Of a DNA stretch of 64,000 nucleotides, positions 1-12,329 are shown in pieces. The stretch is from Desmodesmus armatus. Taxonomy: Eukaryota; Chlorophyta; Chlorophyceae; Sphaeropleales; Scenedesmaceae. Each line of letters begins with the position of its first letter. Position 1 is the first letter of the stretch. The stretch covers positions 620,001 to 684,000 of the forward strand of contig VIIQ02000581.1 in NCBI GenBank assembly GCA_007449985.2, read 5' to 3'. Below the pieces are notes generated by a model, which worked only from the letters and a program-made list of their open reading frames with translations, did no database searches and was not told the origin of the DNA. Position numbers and translations under genes: made by a program.

Positions 1-48
1 GTAACAGAGTCCCAATTGACTGCCTGGGCATGTTGCTGTCTGCTGCAG

Positions 49-1096
49 GTTCCGTGCGCAGATGTGCAGCTTTGGCGCGCAGTGCAACCGCCGCATCTGC
101 TTCTTTGCGCACGCGCAAGATCAGCTGCGGGTACCCAGCGAACCCATCGTAGCAGACGCGCTCGCCTCCCGCGCGCCTTATCTGCAGGGCCGCGTCTGCC
201 CCAAGTCACGCTACGCGCTCTACCCAGAGCAGGTGCCTCCTGCCATACCCATCGCGGGCGTGTTGCAGCCGCAGGGGATGCTGCAGCCAGATCTGGCAGG
301 GCAGGGCATGCAGCAGATGCTGCTGGTGCCTGCAGGGCCGGATCCTGCCAGCGGCGGCATGGGTGTCGGGGCAGCAGGTGGCCAGATGGGTGCCCTGCAG
401 CAGCAGTGGGCGCAGGGTGGTGTGATGTATGTCCCTGCAGGGCAGCCTGGGGCCGGTCCCGCAGGTCTGGGGTACTATGCAGCAGCAGGCCCTGGAGCTG
501 GTGGCATGGGACCTGCAGGCATGGCAGCTTGCGGGATGGGGCCCGCGCAGTTTAGCAGCGGGCTGCAAATGGGTGGCCCGGGGGTCCCAAACTACAGCGC
601 CGGGCAGCCTGTGCAGATGGTGGCAGCCATGGGGCCAGATGGCAACATTGCACAATACCCTATGGCAGCGGGAGGTATGCCGGGTGGTGGTATGGCGTTT
701 GCCCCCGCCTTGTACTCGCCTTCTGCCCCCACCTCTCTGTCAATGCCGATGCAGCAGAACTGGGGCGTCCAGTCTCCTGTGCAGCAGGGCCGCCAGGGGG
801 TGCAGCCGCGCAGCCAGCAGGGCCAGCAGCAGCTGCAGCTGATGCAAGTCGCCAAGCCAGGCGAGGGACTTGGTCAGCCGGGGGCCCAGGAGGGCTTCCT
901 GCTTGGGCAGCCGGCTTTCGCAGCAGCAGGCCAGTCGCGCCCCATGGAAGGCGGCAGGTACGGCATGCTGGCTCCTGGGGCAGCTGTGGTCAACCCGCAG
1001 ATGGCAGCAGCGCCCAGCGCTGCTTCAACGGGCGAGGCGAGGGCTGCACCTGTAGATGATCTGGCGCAACAGATGGGCGGCTGGAGGATTACTTAG
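49..1096 (+). CDS. CCCH tandem zinc finger protein (RR-TZF type), C-terminal exon
   Basis: This is the last exon of a plant/algal RR-TZF zinc finger protein; upstream exons lie outside the window. The exon follows an acceptor at 47-48 (tgctgcag) and reads in frame to a TAG at 1094-1096. The first residues carry a CCCH finger with spacing C-x5-C-x4-C-x3-H (CSFGAQCNRRICFFAH), followed by AQDQLRVPSE, closely matching the second finger of the plant RR-TZF family. Proteins of that family bind RNA, often AU-rich elements, shuttle between nucleus and cytoplasmic granules, and promote mRNA turnover. The remaining ~330 residues are low-complexity Gly/Met/Gln/Ala/Pro, as in the usual disordered tail. 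The first base of the exon completes a codon begun upstream. Finger identity is confident; RNA target and role are inferred from the family. Confidence 0.85.
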
Positions 1097-4000
1097 TGCC
1101 AGTTGGCAGGACTAGGGCAGCGAGCCCGGTCAAATGGGGAGCGTGTTGGGTTCATGTTTTCGTGAGTGTCCAAATCAGAGGGCTATGGTGAGACACAGGT
1201 TGGATCGCGGAGTTCTACATGGCGTGGGGGTGGCTGGTGCTGCAAGGATAGCACTGAACTATGAAATCTGGGCCCCGCTCGGCCTTCACATTGGTCTGTG
1301 CTGGTTGGCTTGCCATGTGGTTGATGGACAACTGTGACTGCTACAGCGGCCTGTTGGACGGTGTACGCCGTGCAAATGCAGCTTGTTTGCAAACTGGTGG
1401 TCGGAGTGACAGATGTGTGGCGTGCGTGCAGTGCTCGCGCATGGGCGTGCAGTCTCTGCATCACGTTTCGTCTGGTCATGGGATTGTTTGGGTTCAACTC
1501 TGGTTTTGGCAAAGTTTTTGGTTGGGCTTTGGGAATGTTTGTGGTGTGGATGGTTGAATGCCGCTTGAGTTGTGCTCCGATGCATGCAGGGCTGTCCCGG
1601 GGTTGGGCTGTGTTGCGCCGTGGTAGTGGGTTGTCCACCCTTGTTCGTGCTGACATAACACACGCGAGCAAGCGGTGTATGGGCGGTATGAGAGTGTGGG
1701 GTGAAACACCAGGCGGGTTGTGTTTGGAACCCATGCGCGGTGAAAACGGGGTCAACCTTGGCTGTGGTCGCTGCATGCTGTGCTGCCACGCCCAACCCAC
1801 AACACCACCGCCGCAGTGCACAATGTGGCACTTGCGCATGGCGTCTGCTGTGCCTCCAGGCTGTCATGTCTGCCTGCTTTGTTCAGGAGTTCTGCTGTCA
1901 TCCTTCCCCTTGGCGCGTGCTGGAGCCTGCAATGGGCATACGGCACACGCACTGGACCATTTGTGCTTGTTTCCAGTTCCTGTTGGTTTGCCGCCAACTC
2001 GGCAGCCTTTCCGGCGGCACTGAGCGATGTGTGGGATGAGCAGGGCTTTGGAGCAGTGCATGATGCATGCCATCTGTGATGATGCAACTGGCAGCACCCA
2101 CATGCCTGCGGATGGTTGCTGCTGTTCGCCACAGCGCCATGCCTTGGTGCATCTGGGGTGTAGAAGTGTCCTTTGCGCAGGTGTGTAGTGACTGCATGAG
2201 CAATGTGTTTTTGCCGTTGTCACATGCCAAGATTGCACCTATTTGCATGTTTGTCGGTTGGCCGCTCCCTGCAGTCGGCCGTGCCTCGTTGATCCCTGTA
2301 GGCATGTTTCTCAAATCCATGCACACCAACCCTTGTGGGCGCCGTACCTCATTAATCTCCCTCTGGCCTGCGTGCAAAGCACCGACCCTTTGGTGGCATT
2401 GTCAAGAGACTGCCGCTGGCTGCAGTGCAGTGTGCATGGTATGTATGTATGTGTGACGTCGCCCAGATTGTGCGTGCATGCATACACTTTAGTCGTGAAG
2501 CTGCAATGACCACCGCACGATGCCATCCGTGATGTATGTTTGTTCTGAAGTGCCCTTCACTGCTGACCGCTGGCAACCTGGTGGACTGTGGCGCTGATTG
2601 TTTGTGTGCAGCTTGCTTAGGTGCCTACAAACCCCCTTGCCTGGTTTCTCTTACGTTTCTTAGTGGGTGGGTGAGCTCGGAGGCATCAGCAACTCTGCTG
2701 GTGTTGTGTTGTGCAGCATGTGGGGTCAAGAAATGCGGACCGCACACATGCGTTTTTGCATGCACCTTCTTGGGCGTGTGGTGGGGTGGGGGCCGCAGCT
2801 GTCCTGTGCGCGGGGCAGCGGCCTTTTTGCACTGGACTTGGCATGCATGACAGACAGGGGCACCCAATGCTTTGGTGGGCCCTACTCCCGCAGCACGGCA
2901 GCGTCACACACCTGCGTTTGAAGACTGCCAACCGTGCTGTGTGCAAGGCCGTGTGGGCCCGTGCTTTAGCCGCACCTGTGCCCAATCATTTTGAGGGTGG
3001 TTGATGGGGGTGGGGAGGGGCCCATGCTCTCTTGTCGCTGGGATTTGTGACACGCAACGGTTTGCGCTGCAGAGCGTGTGTTATGATGGGCGCCTGCCTC
3101 GTTGCGAGGATATCAGCATGGCAGGTGTGGGTTCAACAATGGCGTTGCATGTGCTTGCTGATGTCGCTGTGCTTGTATGTGCACATTCAGGTGCACGGGC
3201 TGTGCTGCAGACAGCTTTGGAAACACCAGGGCTTGGCTTGGTAGCTACACAATTATGCAGAATTTGTGGGTTGCTGTGTCGTGTCAAATGCCTGCTGCAT
3301 TGTATTGGGCGCTGCGCTTGTGAACAGGCCATCTTTGGTGGCTGCATGCGGCTAGGCGTTGGTTGATCAGATAGGTGCAGATGGGAATTGGGCAGGGGAT
3401 TTTGTTGCTTTTATGAGAGGTTCCTTGAGAGCCTGGCTGTATGACTTGGTCAAGTTCCTTACGTGCTGGACATAGTGTTTTAGAGTCTTGAGCATGGGCA
3501 GTAATTACTTAGTTGGTGCCGTCCTTAGTGGGTTCGCCTTGCTGCTGCCAGGTGAATTCCAGGAGCGTGCGCATGGTGGAAGTGTGCCCTTGAATGTGTG
3601 TTGTGCGCGTATGCATGTGTCTTTGCAAACACATGCGTCTGTGTGTGTTTGTTGTGCTTGGCTGTTGGTTGTTACTATCGCCGATCTGTCCTGCTTGCAT
3701 GCCAGCTCTGTAGGGCGCAGTGCCACGAATGCTCAGCTCATGGTCACGTGAGGGCCACGTGAGCAGAGCCGCATGTTGGTTGCGCTTTAGACTTTAGAGA
3801 TCTGTCTAGTGTGCGGTGTGTTGGTCGCAAGTACAGCCTCAGGGCTGCCTGCACTTGGTGCGTCTGTTTGCGAGTACTGTTCGGGCGCTATGTCGGGGCT
3901 ACTTGCTACTGGGGGCAACTTGTGGCTGCTGGATGCACATTGCACATCACTGGCAGTTTGCCTGGCCCTGGTGGTGTTGTGCAAGTGCTCAGACGGTTGT

Positions 4001-7000
4001 GTGATGGGTGTGACTTTTGATCCGTCCAAGGGCTGCCGTTGTGCTGCCTTACTTGGGTATTCTGCTTCACAAGTGGGCGCCAGCAGCACTTCTTGAATGG
4101 CCCTCCTATGAGCACCCGATGGCTATACCTTGGGGGCCACGGCGTGTGGTTAGCTGCCAAGGATGGTTTCGCACTTGCTTCCCCTTCAGATCTGTCCTTT
4201 GCGCATGAGTGCCTCTGCGCGTTCTATCTAGACAATGGAAGGCTCTGTGTGGCGTGCAGGCATTGGTTGTCATGCATGCATAAAGCAGTACGCCATAGAC
4301 CACCAACTTGGCACATTTGATACCCTCGCGGGCACTTGTGGGGACTGCTTCCCTGTGTGCTTGCCAATCAGTGGCCCAATCAGTGGCATAGCATGCTGCG
4401 TTGATTTGTGTGCACACACACACTTTGCAGGTGGCTGTTGGGGGCCTAAGTCCTGCTATGCCTTGCTTGGCATTCCTTGCCTGGACTGCTCTGTCTTGGC
4501 CTGTTTGGATGTTTGGCTCCCAGTGTCTGGCTGCTTCTATGTGCTGTTTCGCCCCCAGTCCCCATGATGCGATGTTGAAATGACCTCAAGCAAGTTCCCT
4601 GCAGCCAGCTTGCTATCTGTGACCTCAGGCAAACCGCCTGGTTGACTGGCCGCAGCTGCGGCAGGGCGTGCTTGTGCTCGTGTGCCTTGGATGGGTGCTG
4701 CACTGGATTGAGTGCTTGTGTTGCTTGTGGCAGCGGCACCTTGCAAGGTGAGGTGGTTATCAGCCCAGGTGTTCCTTGCATCTGCGCTGGGTATTACAAT
4801 GACTGAGTGTCGGCGGTCGCTTATATTGCAGGCAGCGGGTCTTCCAGTGGGTTGGGGATGTTGTCATCTCACATGGGCATTGGTACATGCACTATTCCTT
4901 GGCGGGTGAACCATGGAGTGCAGGGTACTGGCATTTCGGGTGGGGCAGAAACGACTGGCTGTTACCCTGGGCTCACTGATGGTTGTTTATGGTGTGGGTC
5001 GTTGCTGAGCTTGTTCTGTCAACCCATCCCATGCAAGCAGGCTGCAATGCCCCCAGTGTGAGCAGGCGTGACACCCTGCTTGGGCGGGTTGTGCTGCAGC
5101 TGGGCTTTCAACCTGGGTTGTAGGGTGTGTGTGTGTGAGGACGGTGCGTGTGAGGACTGTGAAACATGCTTGGTGCTTGGGAGGTTGGTAATCAGCGCTG
5201 TTCCAAGTGCATGCTTGTGTTTGTGAAATGCTGGATGCCTTGGCACCGCGGTCGTTTTATGTGGGGATTTCAGTGAGGCTGTGGCCCATGCGCTTGTGCT
5301 GGAGACGTTCGCTGATGCGTCGTCTGTAGGCTCAGGGTTTTGGGGCTGAGCCAACAGCCTGTGAAAGCGTCTGTTGTGCGGTGGAGCACTAATATGTATG
5401 TTGGCGTCATTGTGCTCTTGTGGGGGTCCAGTCCGCCGCAGTATCAAAGCGGGCATGGGGCAGGCCAGCCTGCCATCGCGTCCGTAGTGCCAACTGGTGG
5501 GCGCAACACCAGGCCGTCCAGTCTTCTCGGCTGCACATTGTCAAGTTGCCTTGGTTGTTGTCTGCGGTGTTGGCTGGCCACACAGGCAGAGGGTGCAAGC
5601 CAGGCACTGACGTAACCTGCTGCTGATGCTCTTGCTCCAAGCACAGCCTCCTACCAGTGCCATAAGCATCACACTCTTGCACTACGGCCTTCCTTTGTTG
5701 AGCGATGACGGGGTGCATCCTGCTGCTGCGCACACGGCACCCCAGCTGAGGTTATGTATGCAGCTTGCACGTTGGTTGCCATGCAGCGCCCGATTGGCTT
5801 GCATGCCATTCTTGCAGCAAACAATTGTGCCCAAGTCGTAGGTAAGGCGCACCTGCTGCTGCGATAAATGGGCTGCAGAGTGCATATCTGGTGCTTGTCA
5901 GCCTGCAAGCCCGCAGGGTTGGGCTTGCCTCTTTCCAGTGGTGGTGGTCTGTGGCCTGTGTGCCCTGCTGGTGCAGTCGCTGATTCTCTCTCCATTTGTC
6001 TATTAGCCGGTGGATGTCCTGATGCTGCTTGGCTCTCCTTGGTTGTGGCATGGGGGTTGCTGTCCCTGAGGAGCTTGCTACTCTCTTTCCTTGCGCATCC
6101 GTCCCTTATGCACAGTGTTGTTTTGCAGCAACATGGCAGACTGGATACTGTGGCTGTGCAGCCCAGAAGCAAACACGGCTGCGTGCTGATTAGCCCTGGG
6201 TAGGCTGCTTCCCGTGGGTGAATTGCAGGCAGGTGCCAGGAGTGCATGGCAGGTGGAAGGGGCTGTGGCTGGTTTTCCTAGTTCAAACATGCTTTGCACT
6301 GGTGGGCGCGTGCATGCGTGCCGAGCACGTCCTGGCAGCTTGGAATGCTGCTTTTGAGGTGGGCGTGTTGCAGCTGGTTGTTGTATGCAGCTGGCAGGTT
6401 GAACCCCCCGTGTGCAGTTAACATATGCGACGCACTGACTGTCACCGCACAGGCCCAACCCGGGGGCATGGCAGCAATGCGTTTGAGCGATCAGGGACCA
6501 AGCACAACCTGTAGGTCTGCAACCATGCGCAGCGAGTGTGTGGGAGCACGGGGTGGCACGTGGCGTGTGAGTGGTGGTTCTGGAAGCAGGCAGTCTCTGC
6601 ACTACGAGCGTTGCACTTTGGGATGCTAGGTGCAGGGGCGATGTCCACATGCTGACCAGCTCACCCTCTATCGCCGTGTGCGGATGTGTGTCGACCTCGT
6701 CGCTCCATGTTGTGGGTTATCCAACCCTGGGCTGCACTAGGTTTTGCAGGTGCAGAATTGCCAGGCATCATTCAAGGCTGCTTTTCTCAATCTTTGCACC
6801 TTGCTGCGGTAGTGGACATGCACGGGAGCTGCAATGGACATGCATGGGGCACGCGTATACTGCACCGCCGCTAAATGCTGGGGTGGCGGTTGACAGACCT
6901 GTGGGTGGTGGGGACTTGGAGGGAATTGAGTATGGGTGATGTGCACTGTCTCTTTTGGAAGCGCTGCGCTGTTGAGGCTGTTTTTGCAACAAACACGGTG

Positions 7001-7750
7001 CTGTGGTTTGAGCAAACTACCTTGGACTGGCGTTTGTCTTGACTGGTGGGCTGCAGTGGTCCACTGCATGTGTCTGTGTCCTTCTCCCTGCAGCTGCCTT
7101 TGCGGCTGTGGCTTGTCTTGCTGGCTAGCGCCAATCTGGGGGAGGCAGCATTACCACTTCATGGTTGTTTTTGGTTGCTTCTTCTGGCGGTGGGAAGAGG
7201 ACCGCCTTGTGCCCTCATTCTGAGCACCAGCAACTCTGATAAATGCAACATGCGACAGCTTGTTGCCAGAGTGTGTGTTGCATTGTGAGCGTTTGATCTG
7301 ATCTGTCGTCCCTGTATAACTCAGGAGTGATTTGTTGCCAAGGTTGTTGCCAAGGCTGATGGCTGGTAATAGAGTACTATTTGTTGGAGGATAGGCTGAT
7401 GGGTGCAAGCTGTTTGAGGTTGGGGTGCCTCAGCAGCCAGTCTGTATGATTCACAGGTGTTGGCAGGCAAGGTGTGGCGCGCAGCACAAGGTGCATGTGC
7501 ACACAACAGCCTCATCAGAAGCATACTTGCCTGCATGGTGTATGGGGGTCTGACGCCATGTCGAAGTCCAGCTCAACTTTTCTATGGCGCTGCAGTTTGA
7601 GCTGTGCACAGCAGCGAGTAAAAACTGTTGATTGTTATGCAAAACCCTGACAGATCACAAGAACTTGAAGGCAAGGGTGACGGAAGTATCCGCATTGTCG
7701 CTCTCTTCTGTCGTTCACGTGGAAGGTTATCGAAGATAAAGCTTGATACC
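1097..7750 (+). other. 6.6 kb G/T-rich stretch with no credible gene
   Basis: Only short open frames occur on both strands, with no recognisable domain and no chain of matching splice sites. The plus strand is conspicuously rich in G and T, with repeated TGTG, TTGCATGC and TGGTTG words. Similar G/T richness on the sense strand follows the stop codons of other genes here (for example after 33335 on +, and below 35240 on -). The simplest reading is transcribed non-coding DNA, such as a very long 3' UTR of the zinc finger gene or a non-coding transcript, grading into the promoter of the next gene. Base composition was judged by eye, not counted. Confidence 0.5.
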
Positions 7751-8526
7751 ATGTCGGACCAACCGATGAAAGATTTGAAGCTGAAACCACCTCCAGAGGA
7801 AGGGTTGATCACACGCTGGTTGCTGAAGGTCAGTAGCGCGCATGTCAACCTCCATGCATCAGTATAAGGCTGTGTTAGGTGTGTTGCTTGGACACCATGC
7901 GGCCCAGCCACCCCAGCATTCCATATAGTGTGACGGCAGTAGCTGCTGTTGCTGGTGCGTGGGCTCAGCACAACACTGCTAAGACCACCCATTTGGCACA
8001 CCTGTCTGTCGAAAGACAATTCATCTTTTGATGCTTGTTGTATGTGTCACGTGCATTAGGTAGCAAACCAACGATGGCTGACTGTTGGGGCCATACTGGT
8101 GGTGGGTGGAGCCGGTCTCCTTGCTGCTGACGCTGTGAGTACTGGATGTGCTGTCAAATTGCACACGGTGCATGCGTAAAGTATCAGACTTTGCAGCTTA
8201 TATCACCTGCGAGGCAAACCGCCCAACTTGGCATTTGAGCAATGTGAATACTTTCAAATTTCAGCATGCCACCCAGTCACTGAGTGACCCAGTGAGGTGT
8301 CTGATGCCCAAGCAGCAGCACAACAGCCCGTCCACAGCGAGTCTGGCACCCAAATACAACTTGGCTGAGTAGATGTGGGCTGAAAAGGCTCACTTCCACC
8401 AGCAGCTGCTGTGTGCTGCTAACACTGCTGACATGCAGTCTGCTGTTGTTCCAATGGCTGCACTGACAGACGGCCGAACTGCTGGTAGGACGCTTCCAGC
8501 AGGGAGAGGATGACGACGACGAATGA
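7751..8526 (+). CDS. candidate 69-residue single-pass membrane protein, 3 exons
   Basis: I do not recognise a family. Three exons fit: 7751-7828, 8060-8134 and 8470-8526 (TGA), with donors gtcagt and gtgagt, acceptors ending attag and gacag, and all junctions in phase 0. The product starts MSDQPMKDLKLKPPPEEG. It has an Arg/Trp-flanked hydrophobic helix across the second exon (LTVGAILVVGGAGLLAA, about residues 33-49) and ends in an acidic tail GEDDDDE. This layout suits a small signal-anchored protein of an organelle membrane or a minor subunit of a respiratory or import complex; that is inference. An in-frame ATG lies upstream at 7628, but the 7751 ATG gives the compact protein. A stop would follow 15 codons after exon 2 if the last intron were retained. 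No family match supports the model, so it rests on splice logic alone. Confidence 0.5.
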
Positions 8527-9999
8527 GGCAGCTGCTTGTGCCGCCCAACATGCGCCCAGCGCCCCGTCAGGCACACAGCAAGCCTTTCCTGCTCACAGGC
8601 TGGTTCACGGCCTGCTGCTGGTCAAGACACCACAGAGCAGGATACATCCTCGTCTCTGTGGTGCTTGTGTAGCTGTGACCAAGTGTCAAGCGGCAGCAGG
8701 GAGCAGCGCATGAGCCCGCAGGGCAATGTCACATCCCCTTGCTCAGGCCAGCACCAACAGCTCTACAAGCTTCCTGGACATGAGCACCCACACCACTCAG
8801 CCTGCAGCCACACCATGGTGATCACACCACCCCGCCGGCGCAGTGCTAAGCCCAATGGGTGGCTGCAACAGCTGCTGCCGCCTGCAGCTCCCAGCAAAAG
8901 CAGCCACCTGACCAGGTGCACAACGGTGCTGCAACAGCAGGCCTCATCAACTACAGCGGCAACTTACAGAAGGGCCAGCCAGCCTTGCGGTGCCATAGCA
9001 TGAGGCTCATGCTTGCGCCCGCGCAGCAACTCCAACAGGGACATCATACAGCAGGTACTGTTTGTTCATGTTGGACGGCAGGGCAGGGTGCTTTGTGCCA
9101 CCTTTGCAGTGTTGTTGCAACATGCCTTCACAGCGCCTCGTGCTGCACCTGTGCATGCGCGCTGCTGAGCTGCGAGTGGTGCCTTGGCTTGTTGTGTGTG
9201 CCCCTAGTGCTGCTGTCACCATTGTGCCTTGTTTTGGGGCAAGCCTCAACTTGAAGCGACTTGACAGCAGCTGTCCAGCTGCTGCCAAACTGCCAGCACG
9301 CAGTGCATTGGGGCGTACTGCCTGCAGGCGGCCACGCGCGTGCCCATTGTGCATGGTGTGTATTGCATGTTGAAAGATGTTGATGCGTGCTGGTTCTGAT
9401 GAGTTGCTGCATTTCACCTCTGCTGTAGAAGCAAGGGGATTTTTTGGAGTGGTTTGCAGCTCAATGCTTTTGCTTGTTTGGTGGCGGGCATCCCCCTGTC
9501 TTTGTGTGGCACTGCATCACTGTTGAACAGTTGGTGATGTCCAGGTTCACTTGCCCAGTGCGTTAGGTGAACCTTGCAGCACTGGGTTGGTTGGAGTTGA
9601 CCAGCAAGGTTGTTGGCTACTAGTAGTGTCATGGGTAACTGCTTTGTTCTTGGTACATCGCTGGCTGGTTGCATCTGAATGCTTCACAAGTATCCAAATT
9701 TTGGCAGTGACTGCAAGGCGCTGATACTATCATGATCAGTCAAACTGCGCTGGCCCAGGTGCACTGCACTCCCCATGTTGCAGCTTCTTGACACTGCTTG
9801 ACAGGGCAGCGTGGAGCCCCGGCCTGACGATAATCAGCAATATGTTCATTCGGTTCTGTCACAGGACACGAGCCGCCGCACACTGCTGATGGGGATGCGA
9901 TGGCTACAAGCAATGAGAAGCTAATGCATGGCGTGCCCTGAAGTGATCAGTCAGCAAACTCCAGCCAACACCAGTGTGTGCTGTCTAAATCTGTGTGTT

Positions 10000-10067
10000 T
10001 GGGAGACAGTGGAGTCGAACCACTTGGCAGCACTTTGCAAGGTTGTGCTGCTGAAAGCCCTCATCCC
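10000..10067 (-). repeat. tRNA-like element, copy A (possible tRNA-derived SINE head)
   Basis: On the minus strand this 68-nt segment starts GGGATGAGGGC and ends with a perfect T-arm: stem AGTGG/CCACT around a seven-base loop TTCGACT. Its core GGTTCGACTCC fits the Pol III B box. The last bases TCTCCC pair partly with the first bases, as in an acceptor stem. A second hairpin GCAGCAC/GTGCTGC sits where the anticodon arm would be, but its loop is too long and the D arm is not convincing. It is therefore not a functional tRNA. Copy B, 937 bp away, shares the same landmarks, which suggests a dispersed tRNA-derived repeat. Confidence 0.45.
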
Positions 10068-10193
10068 TGGCTGTCACGAGAGGAGATGGTTATGCTGAGC
10101 CCATCGTGATGATCACGAAGCCGGGCCTGGTGCCTCGGCTTTTTGCAAGCGAGTGGGGTGTGACACTAAATGCAGGCATGGACACCCACCCCA

Positions 10194-10476
10194 CTGTGAC
10201 ACTGGTGCGGTGGCTGCATGCTGTGCGATACGACTGCTGCACGAGGCACAAACACCCCGAGTCGCGCGGGCTGTTCCCAACACGCTGGTACTGGGACCAT
10301 AGCGGTAAGCCCTGTGTGCTTGGCCTATGAGACAGACTGTGACACTGGTGCGGTGGCTGCCATGCTGTGCGACACGACTGCTGCACGAGGCACAAGCATC
10401 CCAGGTCGTGTGGGCTGCTCCCAACACGCCGGTAGGGACCATGGCGGTAAACCCTGTGCTTGGCCTACGAGACAGA
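10194..10476. repeat. tandem duplication, two copies of about 143 bp
   Basis: Copy 1 is 10194-10336 and copy 2 is 10337-10476. Both start ctgtgacactggtgcggtgg and end with a version of ggcctaygagacaga. They differ by scattered substitutions and a few small indels, so the duplication is not brand new. No gene covers it. Confidence 0.85.
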
Positions 10477-10936
10477 GGAAGTACAAACGGCTGCCGCTGA
10501 CCCAACCACACACCTGCGGCGGGAGTGACGTTTCTGAACCACGTCTTGCACCCATGTTGACTGGTGGCATGCCCCATCTTGGTGTCATGGAAGTGATGTA
10601 TGCCTGAGAGAGCAGAGGGGCAAGCAGCAGTTGCAGATGTGCAAGGCAAGCAAGATTGAGAGCCTCTCAATCCTCCCTGAAAGAGGGACAAGGCAAGTAG
10701 TTGAGAGCTGCATGCCAGCGCTTGCTCAAGCCAACATAGCACGACACATACCGCACAAGGATGAGGGGTTCAGTGGTGTGCGTTGAAAGGAGACGGGTGT
10801 TATTGCCATATCAAGATCCTCAGTGAACTCAAACCATGTGGCACAAGCGCACCCTAAACAACATGGCCAACCTCACCTCCACACGGAGAACAGCATAGCG
10901 TGCGCTCCACTGTAGGCTCCAGCTGCTGGCTGGGCC

Positions 10937-10996
10937 TGGGACTGAGTGGGTTCGAACCACTCACACAGCACTAGGTGCTGCTGATGCCCTCGTCCC
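10937..10996 (-). repeat. tRNA-like element, copy B
   Basis: On the minus strand this 60-nt segment starts GGGACGAGGGC, contains the hairpin CAGCAC/GTGCTG, and has a perfect T-arm AGTGG-TTCGAAC-CCACT followed by CAGTCCCA. The outer GGGAC pairs with GTCCC. The order and spacing of landmarks follow copy A at 10000-10067, with an 8-nt shorter middle. It is too short for a functional tRNA. Confidence 0.45.
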
Positions 10997-12329
10997 TTGT
11001 GCTGTACTGACTGGGAACACAGGAATGCTTCTGCCAGGGAGGCACAGCAACAGCACGCACACAGCACAGGTGTATGGGCAGGAAAGAGAAAAGCTGCAGT
11101 GATTTCAAGCCCCAATACTTCCTTCACAAGCTGAAGGCATCTGAAGCGTATGAGAAGTATCGCACAGGGACCTGAGCACGACCCCCACAGTCCCTTCCGA
11201 AAGGTTGGTGTGGCAAAGAATGGCGAAGGTTGGCCCCTGAACATGCCAAGCACATTTCAACGATCTTGTGAGATGATTTATGGCTCTGCTGGAACTCTTT
11301 GCTGCCTTGCGAGCAGTGCAGGGAAAGTCGCGCCAACCGGAATTGCTTCAAGTCCTTGGGAGCAAGGGTCTGATGAAGCGCCTGTTAACTGCCTGTGTGC
11401 GCTGACATAGTAATTCGCGGGGCAGTGCGATGCTGGCTGTCAACGGCGAACCCATCACCTGTGGTGGGCCACCGGTAGCCCAACAGCTCAATTGTGCCTT
11501 GTGGAGTTTGAATGTGTGCAAAATGTGATTGCAAAGCAGCTTAAAATGTACTGCATACTGAAGAAACCAAGACACTCTGTCATAGAGCGGCACGGTGTAC
11601 ACTGTCATTGTCGCAGCAGTGACGGCTGTAGGGCCAGAGGTGTAAGCACACGGCCACCGTTGGCATCTCCACTGCGGCAGCCCTGGCGAATGCAGTGACC
11701 GTCACTTTGCACAGACACCACTGCTGCAAGCTCAAACAGTGTCATACTCAGCCGTCAACAGCTCAAACAGAACCTTAGTGGCTCTAATGTCAGATTCCCC
11801 TAGGGTTTCTGATGCAGTGTGAGCCTGCTGCAAGGAGTGAGGATGGATTAAGAAGGACATTACCCTGGCTGCATGGGTAGCGTGTGGTGCATTTGAGACA
11901 AGCATAGACAGCATCCAAATCTGCTGCGCATTACTGTGCCGCCGCCGCCCCTGCGACACATCGCCATCAGTGCAACATGCAAAGGTGGCTGCTCCTGCTC
12001 AATACAGCATCTCGTCATGCACCTGCAGGATGGCAGGCACACATGTACACAGGAATGATGGTGTGGTGTCAGTACCATGCGCAGGAACTGTGGCACAGAC
12101 ACAACAGCGCCATTGACGCATTGTATAGGGTGCACCAGGAATTTGAAAAGCTGACAGCCTAGCACAAAGAGTGCTTCTTTCCAACCCACGCCAACACGTA
12201 CCACCAGCAACATCCACAGCGTCAACATGCGACAGTCTGAATGAAACTGCAGCAATTTTGGCGTCCGCTTTGAGCGCAAGCCCCGGGCGGGCGCACTTCA
12301 TTTTGCCACCCTGCTGTCCTCCTTCTCAC

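Larger units (their letters stand above)
8527..12329. other. intergenic region between convergent genes
   Basis: No exon chain or domain could be supported. Open frames up to about 200 codons occur (for example on the minus strand at 10113-10742) but are compositionally biased, run through a tandem duplication and match nothing I recognise. The segment holds two tRNA-like elements and a 143-bp duplication, annotated separately. The last kilobase probably contains the 3' UTR of the minus-strand SET gene. Confidence 0.5.

Noticed and set aside
1334..2023. 229-residue plus-strand frame after the zinc finger gene
   Set aside because: It is Cys/Trp/Gly-rich because of TGT/TGG words in G/T-rich DNA, and competing frames on both strands are equally open.
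10113..10742. 209-residue minus-strand frame
   Set aside because: It runs through the 143-bp tandem duplication, so its internal repeats come from the DNA, and no domain or splice partner is seen.
10937..10996. A functional tRNA gene
   Set aside because: The T-arm is perfect, but the element is only 60 nt, has no proper D arm or seven-base anticodon loop, and its acceptor stem is imperfect.
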